Source: Ligustrum vulgare | Taxonomy: Eukaryota > Streptophyta > Magnoliopsida > Lamiales > Oleaceae | Length of the DNA: 64,000 nt | Assembly (NCBI GenBank): GCA_963555705.1 | Contig: OY743190.1 | Location: forward strand, 34,392,929 to 34,456,928 | Reading direction: 5' to 3' | In this document: one piece after another, positions 49,649-60,594 of the stretch | How positions within the stretch are numbered: the stretch's first letter is position 1 | Layout: every line of letters begins with the position of its first letter | Translations under genes and position numbers: made by a program | The notes under the pieces: generated by a model | What the model saw: the letters and a program-made list of their open reading frames with translations, nothing else | Databases searched by the model: none | Told to the model about the DNA's origin: nothing

Positions 49649-50185
49649 TGTTGGGAATTACACGTTGATTCCCCTTCTTTAACTCACAGGATCTTTTGAT
49701 GTTCAAGAAATAATTGAGTAACAAGAAATAATAACAACAACGAAAAATTTTCGGATCGTCAAAGCTTTTCACTATATAATAAATTGTTACAATTATATAG
49801 ACTTTCACTCACCAACCCAATCTCATAGACTACAGAGAAAATACTAATAATGAACTTCTATCTAACCCAAGTTTCTACCCTTTAAATTATCCCACAAAGA
49901 GTTCACAAGAAACTACAAAGATAAAGCTCTCCAATTCTCTCTAATTAGTCTCACATAAGATTCACAATATTATGGTTCACTAACACACATATTTATAGGT
50001 AAAAAACAATACCTAGAATATGTAGAATTCGTGTCCAAGTAAGTTTCCTTATTGAAGTAGAATACCAAAATAAAGTCTTTTATTTTCCTTTTCACCTTTA
50101 ACTTGGTCTTCAAGTTAACCACTTTAATATGGAAATCAATTGTCCAAGATATTTCGATTCTTAATTTGGGTCAAATATCCCAACA
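49649..50185 (-). repeat. 3' LTR of the gag-only element
   Basis: 537 bp. On the minus strand a purine tract (CAAGGTGGAGAT) abuts its right edge at about 50186-50197. Confidence 0.92.
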
Positions 50186-50545
50186 ATCTCCACCTTGACA
50201 CAAATTCATCCGAGCCAAAATATTCAAAAATTAATCATTGGGTAAACATGCAAGTTTTTTCCACTTTGACGATCCCATACTCCACCATATGAGTATAATC
50301 ACTCAGAATTATCAACGAACTCCGAGCTTTTCACCGGCTCATGTCGAAAAAAAATTGCTGAAAAATCATGGTGCAACTCCTATTGTTTGATTTTCCATGG
50401 AAGCTCATCAGCTATCGACATCAATTCAACCACACACCTTGCATCCAAGTCAAACCAATGCTGTGTGCGAACACATGCACCCGCCAGTAAGAACACATCA
50501 TCTATCAGGCAACTGGCATCATGCCATGAGGATGTCACATCCTAC
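50186..50545 (-). other. 3' untranslated part of the gag-only element
   Basis: About 360 bp between the gag stop and the 3' LTR, containing the purine tract. It looks like the post-pol region of Copia elements, kept after pol was lost. No gene. Confidence 0.5.
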
Positions 50546-51340
50546 TCAGAGTACATCATCACCGCCCTCCACCAGGAGAGTCGCATTGTCCACCTTTGAG
50601 CAGTCAGCCGAGTCTGCTCCACATTTTGGACAATTTCTTCTTACGTGACCAGATTGTCCACAGTTCCAACATACAACTTTCTTCTTCATGGAGTTACCCC
50701 TCTTCCACTTTTCAGTAACAAGCAAATTATTTCCAGATGAATTATCACCTCCACCCAATCTCCGTTCTTCAGAGATCAACTTACTTGTAACTTCTGCAAA
50801 GTCCACTGTTTCCTTCCCGTACATCAAAATCGACTTGATGTGCTCAAACGTGGATGGAAGATACCAGATGAGCCTCAACGCTTTATCCTCATCTTCAAAT
50901 TTGACTCCAATGGATTCCAGTTCAGAAACAATCCCGTTAAGAACGCTAAGATGGTCGGAGATTTTTGTACCTGCGCTCATTCTCAACGAATGAAACTGTT
51001 CCTTCAGATACAAGCGATTTGACAAGTTTTTCGTCTGATACAACTCTTCCAGTTTTTCCCAAAGTTCCTTAGCAGCAGATATCCCATGAATATTTGCAAG
51101 AACATTCTTGGCCAAACAAAGTTGTATTGTACTAGCAGCTCTCAAATCCAAATCTTCCCAATCTTCATCAATCTTGTTGGATTCAATTTCTTTTTCTTTT
51201 CCTTTGTCAGAACTCTCGGTTGGTTTTCCTTTCAAAGCTTTGTGCAGACCCGCCTGAATTAAAATATCATTGACTTGTACTTGCCACAAGCAAAAATTAA
51301 TTCTTCCATCAAATTTCTCCACGTCATACTTGACAAACAT
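50546..51340 (-). CDS. Copia-type gag protein, intact
   Basis: 264 codons without a break. The N-terminus has VEKFDGRINFCLWQVQVNDI, the gag start of plant Copia elements. The middle is a UBN2-type gag domain (LWEKLEELYQTKNLSNRLYL, then LRMSAGTKISDHL). A CCHC zinc knuckle, CWNCGQSGHVRRNC, lies at about residues 224-237. The protein ends VEGGDDVL, where protease would normally follow. It should bind RNA and form particles. The open frame despite about 3 percent LTR divergence suggests selection or chance. Start chosen as the first Met before the conserved motif. Confidence 0.9.
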   Translation of the reverse strand: MFVKYDVEKFDGRINFCLWQVQVNDILIQAGLHKALKGKPTESSDKGKEKEIESNKIDEDWEDLDLRAASTIQLCLAKNVLANIHGISAAKELWEKLEELYQTKNLSNRLYLKEQFHSLRMSAGTKISDHLSVLNGIVSELESIGVKFEDEDKALRLIWYLPSTFEHIKSILMYGKETVDFAEVTSKLISEERRLGGGDNSSGNNLLVTEKWKRGNSMKKKVVCWNCGQSGHVRRNCPKCGADSADCSKVDNATLLVEGGDDVL

Positions 51341-51381
51341 ATTTTCTTTTGCTCCAATAAAATCTTCGAACCACCTGACGC

Positions 51382-51393
51382 TCTGATACTACT
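51382..51393 (-). promoter_or_regulatory. Primer-binding site of the gag-only element
   Basis: The minus strand reads TAGTATCAGAGC just inside the 5' LTR, one base from the tRNA-Met complement TGGTATCAGAGC. Confidence 0.8.
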
Positions 51394-51930
51394 TGTTGGG
51401 AATTATACGTTGATTCCCCTTCTTTAACTCACATGATCTTTTGATGTTCAAGAAATAATTGAGTAACAAGAAATAATAACAACAACGCAAAATTTCCGGA
51501 TCGCCAAAACTTTTCACTATATAATAAATTGTTACAATTATATAGACTTTCACTCACCAACCCAATCTCATAAACTACAGAGAAAATACTAATAATGAAC
51601 TTCTATCTAACCCAAGTTTCTACCCTTTAAATTATCCCACAAAGAGTTTACAAGAAACAACAAAGATAAAGCTCGCCAATTCTCTCTAATTAGTCTCACA
51701 TAAGATTCACAATATTATGGCTCACTAACACACATATTTATAGGTGAAAAACAATACCTAGAATATGTAGAATTTGTGTCCAAGTAAATTTCCTTATTGA
51801 AGTAGAATACCAAAATAAAGTCTTTTATTTTCCTTTTCACCTTTAACTTGGTCTCCAAGTTAACCACTTTAATATGGAAATCAATTGTCCAAGATATTTC
51901 GATTCTTAATTTGGGTCAAATATCCCAACA
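51394..51930 (-). repeat. 5' LTR of the gag-only element
   Basis: 537 bp, adjacent to the primer-binding site. Confidence 0.92.
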
Positions 51931-52172
51931 GGGCTCTCTATTTTCGGTTGCTCTCCCGGCATGACCTGTACCATCGTCCACCTCTTCCATTCCGTTGTAC
52001 ACTTTTTCCCATTTTTGTTTATTGGCTATTATTGGTACTTACGTGTATTTGTTTGTTTATATGAAATGAGAACAAATTGTGTCATCTGTGATGTGGAGAT
52101 TTATTTTATTAATGTTTTGAAATATTGCTGATGCTTTGTATCAAGAATTTTGAATCCGGTAATAAGATTAAA

Positions 52173-53581
52173 GGGTAATTGGGGCAAAATGTCTCTACCT
52201 TTGGACTCTCTTGTGAAATTTATCCTCACCTTTGATTTATTAGAAATTTCATCCCCACCTTGACTTTTTTTGGAAATACACGTCCCTACCGTTAAAAATT
52301 TTGTTAATTGACCAACAAATCATCAATTGACCATTTTGATGAAGGGCAAAAGAGTCTTTTTACATTATTTAATTTAGGATAATTGGCGTAAAACATCTTT
52401 AGCTTTGGACTCTCTTGCAGAATTCATCCATAACTTTGATTTCTTGGCAATTTCATCTTCACCTTCACCTTTTTTGGAAATACACGTCCCTACCATTAAA
52501 AATCCCGTTAATTGACCAACAAATCATCCATTGACCATTTTGATGAAGGGTAAAAGAATCTATTTACATTATTTAATTCTTTGGTTCTTTCTCTATTAGA
52601 GGCTCTACTTTATGGATCAATTCTCGCGGAACTGAGTAATTGGCCACCAAATCAACACTGAGATTTTCAATCACATAGTTAATACTTTGTGAGATATCTC
52701 CACATCCACTCACTTTTTCCATGACAACTTCACGAATAAATGGCATTTTGGAATGAATCACATCTATGTTCCTAGTTTTTACCAATTTAGAAAAGTGAAA
52801 CAATTCAAGAACTGAATTGAGACTGTACTCATCTTTCATGCCGGTATGGACCACTAGAAACCCTTCGGATTTTAGGGTATGTGAAATTTCCATTGCAAAT
52901 TTTGTCAACTTCCCAGACTTCTCAATCGTACCACTACCGGAAAATACAAAATCGAAAGTACTATTCTTGAATGATTGCTTAAAACCCTAACTTGAAATTA
53001 CTATAGGCTTGAATGCTTTCTTGAAAAACTCTGTCAAATCCTCCACCCCAATCTCTTTCATCGCGAAAACCCTTGAAGGTCCAGAGTTCCAGGCATCTTC
53101 TTCGACATCCCCGGCGCAGAGTTTTCATTGGGGGAGGCTATTTCACCCTTTTATTTTATTTTTTATTTTGTTATAAAGTTTTAAAAAGAATCTTTTGCCC
53201 TTCATTAAAATGGTCAATGGATGATTTGTTGGTCAATTAAAGGGATTTTTAATGGTAAGGACGTGTATTTCCAAAAAAAAAAAAGGTGAATGTGAGGATA
53301 AAATTGTCAAGAAATCAAAGGTAGGGATAAATTCTACAGGAGAGTCTAAAGGTAGGCACGTTTTGCACCAATTTTCCTAAATTAAATAATGTAAAAAGAC
53401 TCTTTTACCCTTCATCAAAATTGTCAATTGATGATTTGTTTGTCAATTAACAGAATTTTTAACGGTAGAGACGTGTATTTCCAAAAAAGGCCAAGGTGAG
53501 GATGAAATTGCCAAGAAATTAAAGGTATGGATGAATTTCGCAAGAGAGTCCAAAGGTAGGGACGTTTTGCGCTAATTACCC
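52173..53581. mobile_element. Pack-MULE-like element with captured gene fragment
   Basis: 1409 bp with about 405-bp inverted arms: left 52173-52577, right 53177-53581. Ends read GGGTAATTGGGGCAAAATG and, reverse-complemented, GGGTAATTAGCGCAAAACG. Flanks are AAGATTAAA (52164-52172) and AAGATTAAC (53582-53590), a 9-bp duplication with one mismatch, as expected for Mutator-like elements. Each arm is itself two tandem units of about 204 bp. The centre is methyltransferase-gene sequence, not transposase. The long inverted ends, 9-bp duplication and host gene fragment define a Pack-MULE. Confidence 0.82.
52573..53140 (-). pseudogene. Captured fragment of a SAM-dependent methyltransferase-like gene
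   Basis: The minus strand reads VEDLTEFFKKAFKPIVISS, a stop (TAG, 52987-52989), then FKNSTFDFVFSGSGTIEKS, FAMEISHTLKSEGFLVVHTG and SKMPFIREVVMEKV. The FDFVFSxG and TLKxEGFLVVHT pattern is that of class I methyltransferases in plants with a Methyltransf_11-like fold. The N-terminal SAM-binding loop is missing, so it cannot be a working enzyme. The open part from the Met at 52908 is 111 codons, and its stop lies at the edge of the left inverted arm. Which methyltransferase it came from is unknown. Confidence 0.65.
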
Positions 53582-53590
53582 AAGATTAAC

Positions 53591-53866
53591 TATGCAAATT
53601 CTCAGGAGAGAATGCTTTATGAATTGAGAATTAAGTAGGAAAATTAATTATCATATTAATAAATGTTCTTGACATAGCCTTTTTACGGAGTTGAATATAA
53701 ATATATTATGGTTCTCATGCATTTTATGGCTTGATTTTTGCGAATGTACATCATATCATATGCTTAATTGTGGAATGTAGAGTTTTTTACCCCATGGATG
53801 TATTTGGTGGAATTATATGATGGCAGAAGATCAGGGGATAAATCGATTGAGGAAGGGATATGAACT
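53591..53866. other. Intron or flank between two insertions
   Basis: AT-rich, probably former ORMDL intron. AEDQGI is readable near 53830, but without the flanking ORMDL residues. Confidence 0.4.
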
Positions 53867-53871
53867 TCTTG

Positions 53872-56090
53872 TGTAACGTCCCGAGTTTCGAGAAACGCGG
53901 GAACGTCACTTTCTAAAACTTCAAATAAAATTTATTGCGAAAAATGAATTAAATATTAAATATCACATTTATTGGATATAAGTTTAGCGATAATTCAGAT
54001 TAAATAAAGTAATTCTTACAAACTTATTAAAAATGAAAATTTTTGATAAGATGAAATGTTTATTTCGAAATCCACGACTTTCAAACATAATATCCAAATT
54101 ATATTCTTCGTCATTGCCCATCACTCGCCTCCGTCACCGAAATCTGCAAATTTGTTAAAATAACGGGGTGAACATTTCAAAATGAAATACTCAGTAGACT
54201 CAACTCCAATAATTAATCTATAAGATAATTGGACAAGTAATCATGCGAATAATGTAGTGACGCTCTTTTCTTATCCATAAGCATCATAAAATGAGTGCAA
54301 ATGAACACATTCTTTTCTTGTCATCATGCTAGCAGATAAGTTATGACGTGCATAACATAAATTCTCAAATTTATCTCATACGAGATATTCTTTTCTTTTC
54401 TCATGCAATTAAGCATACAAGATCATACAAATCCACATAATCACGTGCAATTATAATCTAAATCAATTAGTGGGAGCAAGTCTACCTCAAACTTAACGAG
54501 TTCTCAAAATCGGAGCGGGAAGTACGTCAATCTCTTAATTCTCCAAATGATTCGTCTAGCCAAGAAAGATTAATTAAATTAGTATTTTCGAACTTGAATT
54601 TAAAGTAACTAAAATAAAATAAGATATAAGGATCTAATGAAATTTTAAGAGAATTGAATTTAAAATTTAGGGACTGAAGTAGACTTTTTCGAAAATAGTA
54701 GGACTGATTGAAATAGTTAAGAACTGCAGGGACCAATTGTTACATACTGAAACTGAATAAAATATTTTGAATTACAAAGGGTTGAAATAATTATATATTG
54801 AAACTTGGGGGCTGCAATGGGCAATTTTGAAAACTTAATATAATTAAAAATCCTCATCTTCTCTCTTTCTTAAAATCAGAACTTAGAGACAAAGAGTAGA
54901 GAGCCGCGAGGGACGATGGGGAAAGGAGGGGCTCCGCCCCTTCTCCGCTGCCATCCCGCCGGCGCTAGCGCCACCTTAGGGTGGTGGCTCTTGTGTATGG
55001 TAAGGATGGATTTTGGTGTGAAAATGAGACCAAACCGAGGCTTGGTGGTTTGACTCTTTTGGTGATTTCCAGCGAAGAAACTCCGGTGAGGGTCGAGGTA
55101 CGTTATGGGTACTGTTTAAAATTCGGTTTTGGGTTTGATTTTGGGGATTTGGCTTGGATTTGAGGTTGGGCACGGTGATGCCGTCGTGCGAGTGGGGGGA
55201 TAGAGGAGGTTTGAGTGCAGTGAATTTCGATGTAGTGGTTTGGGGTGGTGATTTCTTGGTGGTTGGCCGCGGAAATGATTGTTGGGACTGCAGGTTGATT
55301 GGGGGTTGATGATGTGAATATAGGAGGGCAGTGGCGGTGCAGCCGTTCAATGGTGTTTGAGGTTCTGCAGGTTCTGGTTCGACTGATTGCGGATTTGAAA
55401 TGGTGCTTTTGGGAAATTGGTGGCAGCCTGAAATTGAATTGGTGGTGTTGTGCAGATTTCCAGCCATTGTTGATTTCGTGCAGTGGTGGTAGGGGTGTTG
55501 GTTTGAACGACGGCGGTTCGGTGGTTGGTTTGGAACTGCGGGAATTCGTGTGTAGCTATTGTGACGCTCGAGAGCTTACTCGGAAGTTGATGCTTTGCGT
55601 GATTCCTCGGCTGTGTGAGGGATTGTGTTAAGAAACATAGGCTGCTGACTTATTTTTGGTAGTTTAGGGCAACGTTTGTGGTTTATGGAATGTGTGGCAA
55701 ATTATGTTAGGTTTATGATTTGAGGGGATCTGCTGATTGAGGATGGATTGCAGGAACTTGCAGTAAAATAACCATTGTCATTATGGAAAGGAGGGATGGA
55801 ATGATGGACCTATAATTTATAGATTGAATCGATTGATTGATAATAAGAAATAAAATTTTGATCTTGGACTTTAAAAATCATTAAGATTGAATTAAGATTT
55901 AAAATGGTGACATTGGAATATTTTTTAAAATAAAATTCGGAAATTTAATTACGATGAAAATAAATTTAATTTCATTCATAATTTGGCTAGACGAACACTC
56001 CTTTAAATTAAATTGGAAAAATCGTAGCGACGCGCATTTAAAGTTTTAAAACATTTTATTTAAAAGCAATGAAAATTTCTGGTCGCTACA
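53872..56090 (-). mobile_element. Solo LTR of a Tekay-like element, 2.2 kb
   Basis: Starts TGTAACGTCCCGAG at 53872 and ends GGTCGCTACA at 56090; target duplication TCTTG (53867-53871 and 56091-56095). No second LTR, primer site or pol sequence. Minus-strand orientation is inferred because GAGTCTACTGAGTATTTC followed by a C-rich stretch and GGTGACGG has the same order as 59160-59210 of the Tekay element. The GC-rich part (54900-55620) gives ORFs on both strands that match nothing I know. Confidence 0.88.
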
Positions 56091-56394
56091 TCTTGAATAT
56101 CACAATTCCTTATAGCACTTTGCTTACAGGTGGAATTAGAGTGATAATTGTTTCATCATAACCCAACTTTGATAAGAAGTTTTCCTAGGAATTTAAATAA
56201 ATTGTGATGTGGTCTTTGTCATATTTATACGGACAAAGGTGCATGTTTTTAATTTATTGTTTTATTTAGTTGTGGAAATCAAATAGCAAGACTTTTTTTT
56301 AATCACTTACAGGAACTAAAGTAATTTATAAGCAGATGTACAAAAGTGCTTATATTATCAGTAACTGTGGTGAGTTTTTTGATCTGGATTCATG

Positions 56395-56650
56395 TTACAT
56401 ATCAGTGCTTTCACTGGAAGAAGGGAACACCATTTGCAGATGGTCAAGGTATCTAAAATAGGTTGAATTGGTACAAACAAATAGATAGTCGCAAGTAGCT
56501 CACTCTCAATACGAAATTTTTGAGTCATTCCTCTGGTGCTGTAAGTAATGTCACAGTCCCCGAATTCTATAAATTTGAGTGGTGCTGCTCATTAGTCATG
56601 TAGGTGACCATTATCTTTTTGTCCAATCTATATCTATATTCTATATATTA
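56395..56650 (+). pseudogene. ORMDL: ORMDL downstream exon(s), decayed
   Basis: Plus-strand reading VTYQCFHWKKGTPFADGQGI, then a TAA, NRLNWYKQIDSRK, a TAG, and LTLNTKFL corresponds in order to the middle of ORMDL, between the first and later membrane segments. VLLISHVGDHY near 56580-56612 resembles the next part, with sequence lost between. These are the continuation of the exon at 49516, separated by an intron now about 4.4 kb long because of two insertions. Two stops and missing residues confirm a pseudogene. The C-terminal end is not seen before the Tekay element at 56855. Confidence 0.82.
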
Positions 56651-56854
56651 TTTAAAGCAAATGAGATTTTGCACAATTTTGAACAAAATCTGAAAATGTG
56701 CTTCAAACATCACCCCTACTATCCAATTTTTGCTCCTAACTGCCCACTATCAATCCTCAACTTCATCCAATCTTAACCAAAGTCCTCACAAACCGACGAG
56801 TCAATCAACAATGGTACATACTATAAGTTCCTAAGAATTATCCCGATGTGAACC
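56651..56854. other. Flank left of the Tekay element
   Basis: No gene. The last five bases (GAACC, 56850-56854) are the candidate target duplication; the partner lies beyond the window. Confidence 0.4.
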
Positions 56855-59697
56855 TGTAATACAACTTTTTGTTTTACGTGCTTTCTTGAATATCATCCAA
56901 TTTCTATGATGATACTATGATGAATTATTTATTTGACAATTATTATTGATAATAAGTTGAATTATTTTACAGTGGAAGGACTTGGACGCTGTATCGATCA
57001 ATGTGCCAATTAAAATGTTTATAAATGTTTGCGTACAATTCTATGCCTAATAATTTATTTTATGTGTTACTTGCCAAATTCAATTTTTATTGAGTAATAA
57101 TTTTCCTAAATTGCATAAATTGAAATTGTCGAGTTTAGTGACACTTTGAATTTAATTGAGGGTTGGGGACTTAAATTGCCAAATTAAGAGAGTTTGGGGT
57201 TTGGTTTGTAAATTATCAAAAATTTATACTAAACCTAACCTAATAACCCACAAACCCGTCCCTCACCCACGCCCCCTCTCACTCTCACACAACTCTCTGT
57301 CTCGGCCTCCCTCACGACCTCGCGCTCTCTCTCGGTTCTCTCTTCCCGCAACCTCACTCACGACCTCCCTCTCGTCAACGATGACGCTGACCACCACCAC
57401 CACCGTGCACCTCCATCACGGTAAGCCCAGCGCCCTTACCTCGGTCACTCACACGCCCGCGCACACGGGTTTACACACACATACACAAATTCATATGTTG
57501 AATTGTATGTATATGTTGATGTATATATGGATTTAATGTAAGTATATATGTATTTTTCTCACATTTTTCAGATTTTGGTTTTTTGTTTGATTTCGAATTA
57601 TATCATAAATTAAGGATTTAATGATGTTTATGTGTGCGAGTATTGATGTATATGAATGTGTGTATTATTATGTATGTATAGGTGTATGTAAATATGTAAA
57701 TTTTGGATTTTTATGTGGGCATATGTATATATTCAGATTTTTGTCTATGAAAATAAAATTTTCAGATTTGGGACTCATGAAATTTTGATAAATTGATGTG
57801 CTATAATATTAAATTTGAGGTTTGAATGTATGTATATATGATCATGTATATGTATATGAATACTTAAACAACATGTGTGATTTTGAGATTTTGAGATAAT
57901 AGTATAAAAAGAGTAAACCTTAACATTTAAGGAACAAGTTAGTTTAAATTGAATTTATGTTCAAAGTTATTAATTTGTAGTTTAAGAACATTTTTGGAAT
58001 AAGTAGTGCTTAGTTTTGACTTGTAAAAATTGATAAGTAAGATTTCAAATTTGTCCTTGAATTTAATATATTACTTCGAATATGATATTATATGTGTTTA
58101 GACATGTTTGAATCAAATTGTGAGTCACATAGAAGTTTTAACCTCGGTTAATAGTGTTGTTTAGTATTAAAAGAATAGTTAATGTTTTGGATTAAGAGTT
58201 ATATTCTGTGAATGAATGGACATAACTAGGATTGTGGGCACATTGACGTTACGTGCAAACAAGTACTTCCACTAGCAATTTAAGACGGTAAATCCTAAGG
58301 ACGTCAGGTAAGTAAACTTCCCCCTATTTTTATTAAAGTTGAATGCAAATGTGAAATGTGTAAATGACTGTCTTCCAACTTGCTTTGATGAAATTCGTTT
58401 ATTTGATGAAAGTATATGTTATTAAGAAGAATGTTCGAGCATGCACGTTATCATGTCATTGCATCATCAAACATGCATTGACATCGAAATTTGGGAAGTC
58501 AAATGTTTTTAAGTGAAAGAAATGTCTCAAGATGCAAGTTTGTTCAAAAGTTATGTATCCCAAGATTTTTTAGAAAGAATGGGTGTACTTCTATGCCATG
58601 AAAGGTGTAAGTGGGAAATGGGGCGCTTGGACCCTAATTAAACCGCTGTTGCAGTGGTGAATATTAAACTGCTTTGCGGTGACGATTGCTAAACCGCTTG
58701 GCGGTGGCAAATATTAAACCGCTTTGCGGTGACGATTGTTAAATCGGATGGCGGTGGAAAATATTAAACCGATTTGCGGTGATGATTACTAAACCGGATG
58801 GCGGTGGCAAATATTAAACCGCTTTGCGGTGATGATTTCTAAACCGATTGGCGGTGGCAAATATTAAACTGATTTACGGTGACGATTGCTAAACCGATTG
58901 GCGGTGGAAAATTTTAAACCACTATGCGGTTGAAAAGTGATAGCCTGGTTCCAAATAAAGAAAAGTGTGCACTGCATTCTAATTGGCTAGAAGATACACC
59001 AAGTGAGTTCACGATGGAAATGAAGTGAAAGTTTTGAAATGTTAAGTGAAAGCTTGAAAAGTTTGAAAGTTTTGAAAGGTTAAAGTGAATGAGGATACAT
59101 ATTTCAAAGTTTAAAGCATTTCATGTCATAAGCATGCATTACATGCATAAAGTTTACTTAATGAGCTTTAGCTCACCTCAATCCCTCCCCAACATTTCAG
59201 GTGATGAAAGTTAGGTAATCCGAGAAGAGCACTTGGTGACAGACTCAGGCTATACCTATCCTAAATCTTTGAAAATAAAGTTAAATTAGAATTCATTTAA
59301 TTTTCTCATTTATTATTCCTTAATTCATTTATTATTGTTAATTGTTTGGTTGAAATTTGCTTTGAATAAGTATGGGTAGTATTAGAGGTTAAATAACCTC
59401 TTATTTCATTTGCTAAAGTTTATTTACTTGGAATTATATTGTTGAGGAGTTTGAGACTTATTGTAATGATTTGGATGATGTTTGGGATTGAATGAGTTGA
59501 GATGTATACTTTAAAATGGTTTTGATGTCCCTCTACAAGTTGGCTATGTCCAAGTTATAGAGGAGACTCTACCGAAATTTTTGTAAAATTTTATAATAGA
59601 AAACGAAAAGTTTAAATGTTTTAACGATTATTTCTGCATATAATGTGAATGGAAGTTAACACGCCTAGGCTTTAGATTTTAAACTTGGGGTGTTACA
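56855..59697 (+). repeat. Tekay 5' LTR
   Basis: 2843 bp, TGTAATACAAC to TTGGGGTGTTACA. Holds a pyrimidine-rich stretch near 57270-57390, a 50-bp minisatellite, and a possible leader intron: CAG/GTAAGTAAAC at 58308 to TTTCAG/GTGATG at 59200. Confidence 0.92.
58637..58935 (+). repeat. 50-bp minisatellite with hairpin motifs
   Basis: Five full 50-bp units plus partial ones. Each has two small inverted motifs of the CCGCTTTGCGG and CCG(C/A)TTGGCGG kind, separated by GTGACGATTGCTAAA. Confidence 0.92.
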
Positions 59698-59701
59698 TTT
59701 T

Positions 59702-59713
59702 TGGTATCAGAGC
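59702..59713 (+). promoter_or_regulatory. Tekay primer-binding site
   Basis: TGGTATCAGAGC, complementary to initiator tRNA-Met, four bases after the LTR end. Confidence 0.93.
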
Positions 59714-60594
59714 TAAGAGTTTTAAAAGCGATTCTGTAGACTTTTAAAATTTATTTGAAAATGGTTCGGGTACTAAGTCACGCCTCAAGTGCTTCTCCCT
59801 CGATCATCTGGTAAGTTAAATTTCTGTTCAAGTTAGTAAATGTGTGGTAATATTTTCAGTATTGTAAATTTTTGCATGTTAATATGTTATGTTGTAAAGT
59901 TAGAGGTTAAGGATGTTGTTAATGAATATGCCTGTATACCTTGATTATGTAAATGAGAAAATGAGATATTAATGATTATTATAAAATTGGGTAATGTTTA
60001 TAAGTTCCTTATGTGAAAGATATGAAGTGAATGCTAATAGTGCTTTGAGTCATGGAGACTACATCGGCACGAATGTATATTATATCCAAGTCGGCAATTG
60101 AGAAGTCATCAAACTTAGTATTAAGCACTTATCATGTTTGATCTCAGGACTAACCACTCATTTGATAGTCCCACAATCATAGGAAGATTGATTTACCCAT
60201 CTCGGTAACTGGAGATCGAGTTTTGCTTGCTAACACATTTTGGAGAACTTTTGAACTCAAGATATGCGTTAAATGATTTCCCGATCGTGGTAAATGGGAA
60301 GGAGTAGATGATAGATCTCATAACACCGGATATCCACGATCTTGATGTCAAACAAGGAATGGAATTGTTATTATGATATAATGCTTCAATCGCCAGTCAC
60401 AATAAGGTGGTGTTTGAACCTCCAAACAAAACCCCTTTCATTTGTTGGGGTTGAGGTGAACCTTTCTATTTCGATGGTGTAGGTGATCAATGCTTGTCAA
60501 TTGATGAATAAGAGTTGTAAAGCCTACTTGGATGAATGAAGTTGAAGTGAATAAGACAAACCTCTCTCTCGAACTATTTACGATCGTTCGATAA

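Larger units (their letters stand above)
49649..51930 (-). mobile_element. Gag-only Ty1/Copia-type LTR retrotransposon (TR-GAG-like)
   Basis: 2282 bp on the minus strand. LTRs 49649-50185 and 51394-51930 are both 537 bp (TGTTGGGAATTA...ATATCCCAACA), with target duplication GGGCT (49644-49648 and 51931-51935). I count about 16 differences between LTRs. The interior has a gag ORF and nothing of protease, integrase or RT. This is the structure described as TR-GAG; movement would need enzymes of a full-length relative. Confidence 0.93.
49516..51995 (+). pseudogene. ORMDL: ORMDL exon 1, split by an LTR element
   Basis: The ATG at 49516 starts MANLYVRAAPTTDLNRNMEW then FTYPG, the characteristic N-terminus of plant ORMDL. 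These ER membrane proteins bind and restrain serine palmitoyltransferase in sphingolipid synthesis. An insertion of about 8 bp near 49590-49600 shifts the frame. It resumes as YILILIFSWMVGL (first membrane segment) and, after the gag-only element (49649-51935 including one TSD copy), SIFGCSPGMTCTIVHLFHS to about 51990. The element sits exactly between the codons of that membrane segment (target GGGCT). The exon end is not certain. With the frameshift and a 2.3-kb insertion the gene cannot make ORMDL. Identification rests on motifs I recognise. Confidence 0.88.

Noticed and set aside
53815..53870. AEDQGI readable near 53830, as in ORMDL
   Set aside because: Neighbouring residues do not match ORMDL, and the same part of the protein is already found in order at 56395-56520. 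Probably chance or a tiny duplicate.
54976..55631. ORFs of 163 and 110 codons
   Set aside because: Inside the 2.2-kb solo LTR, GC-rich, low-complexity Pro/Thr composition on one strand, no domain.
58637..58935. Regular repeats that could look like a CRISPR array
   Set aside because: Units are contiguous with no unique spacers, in a plant LTR.
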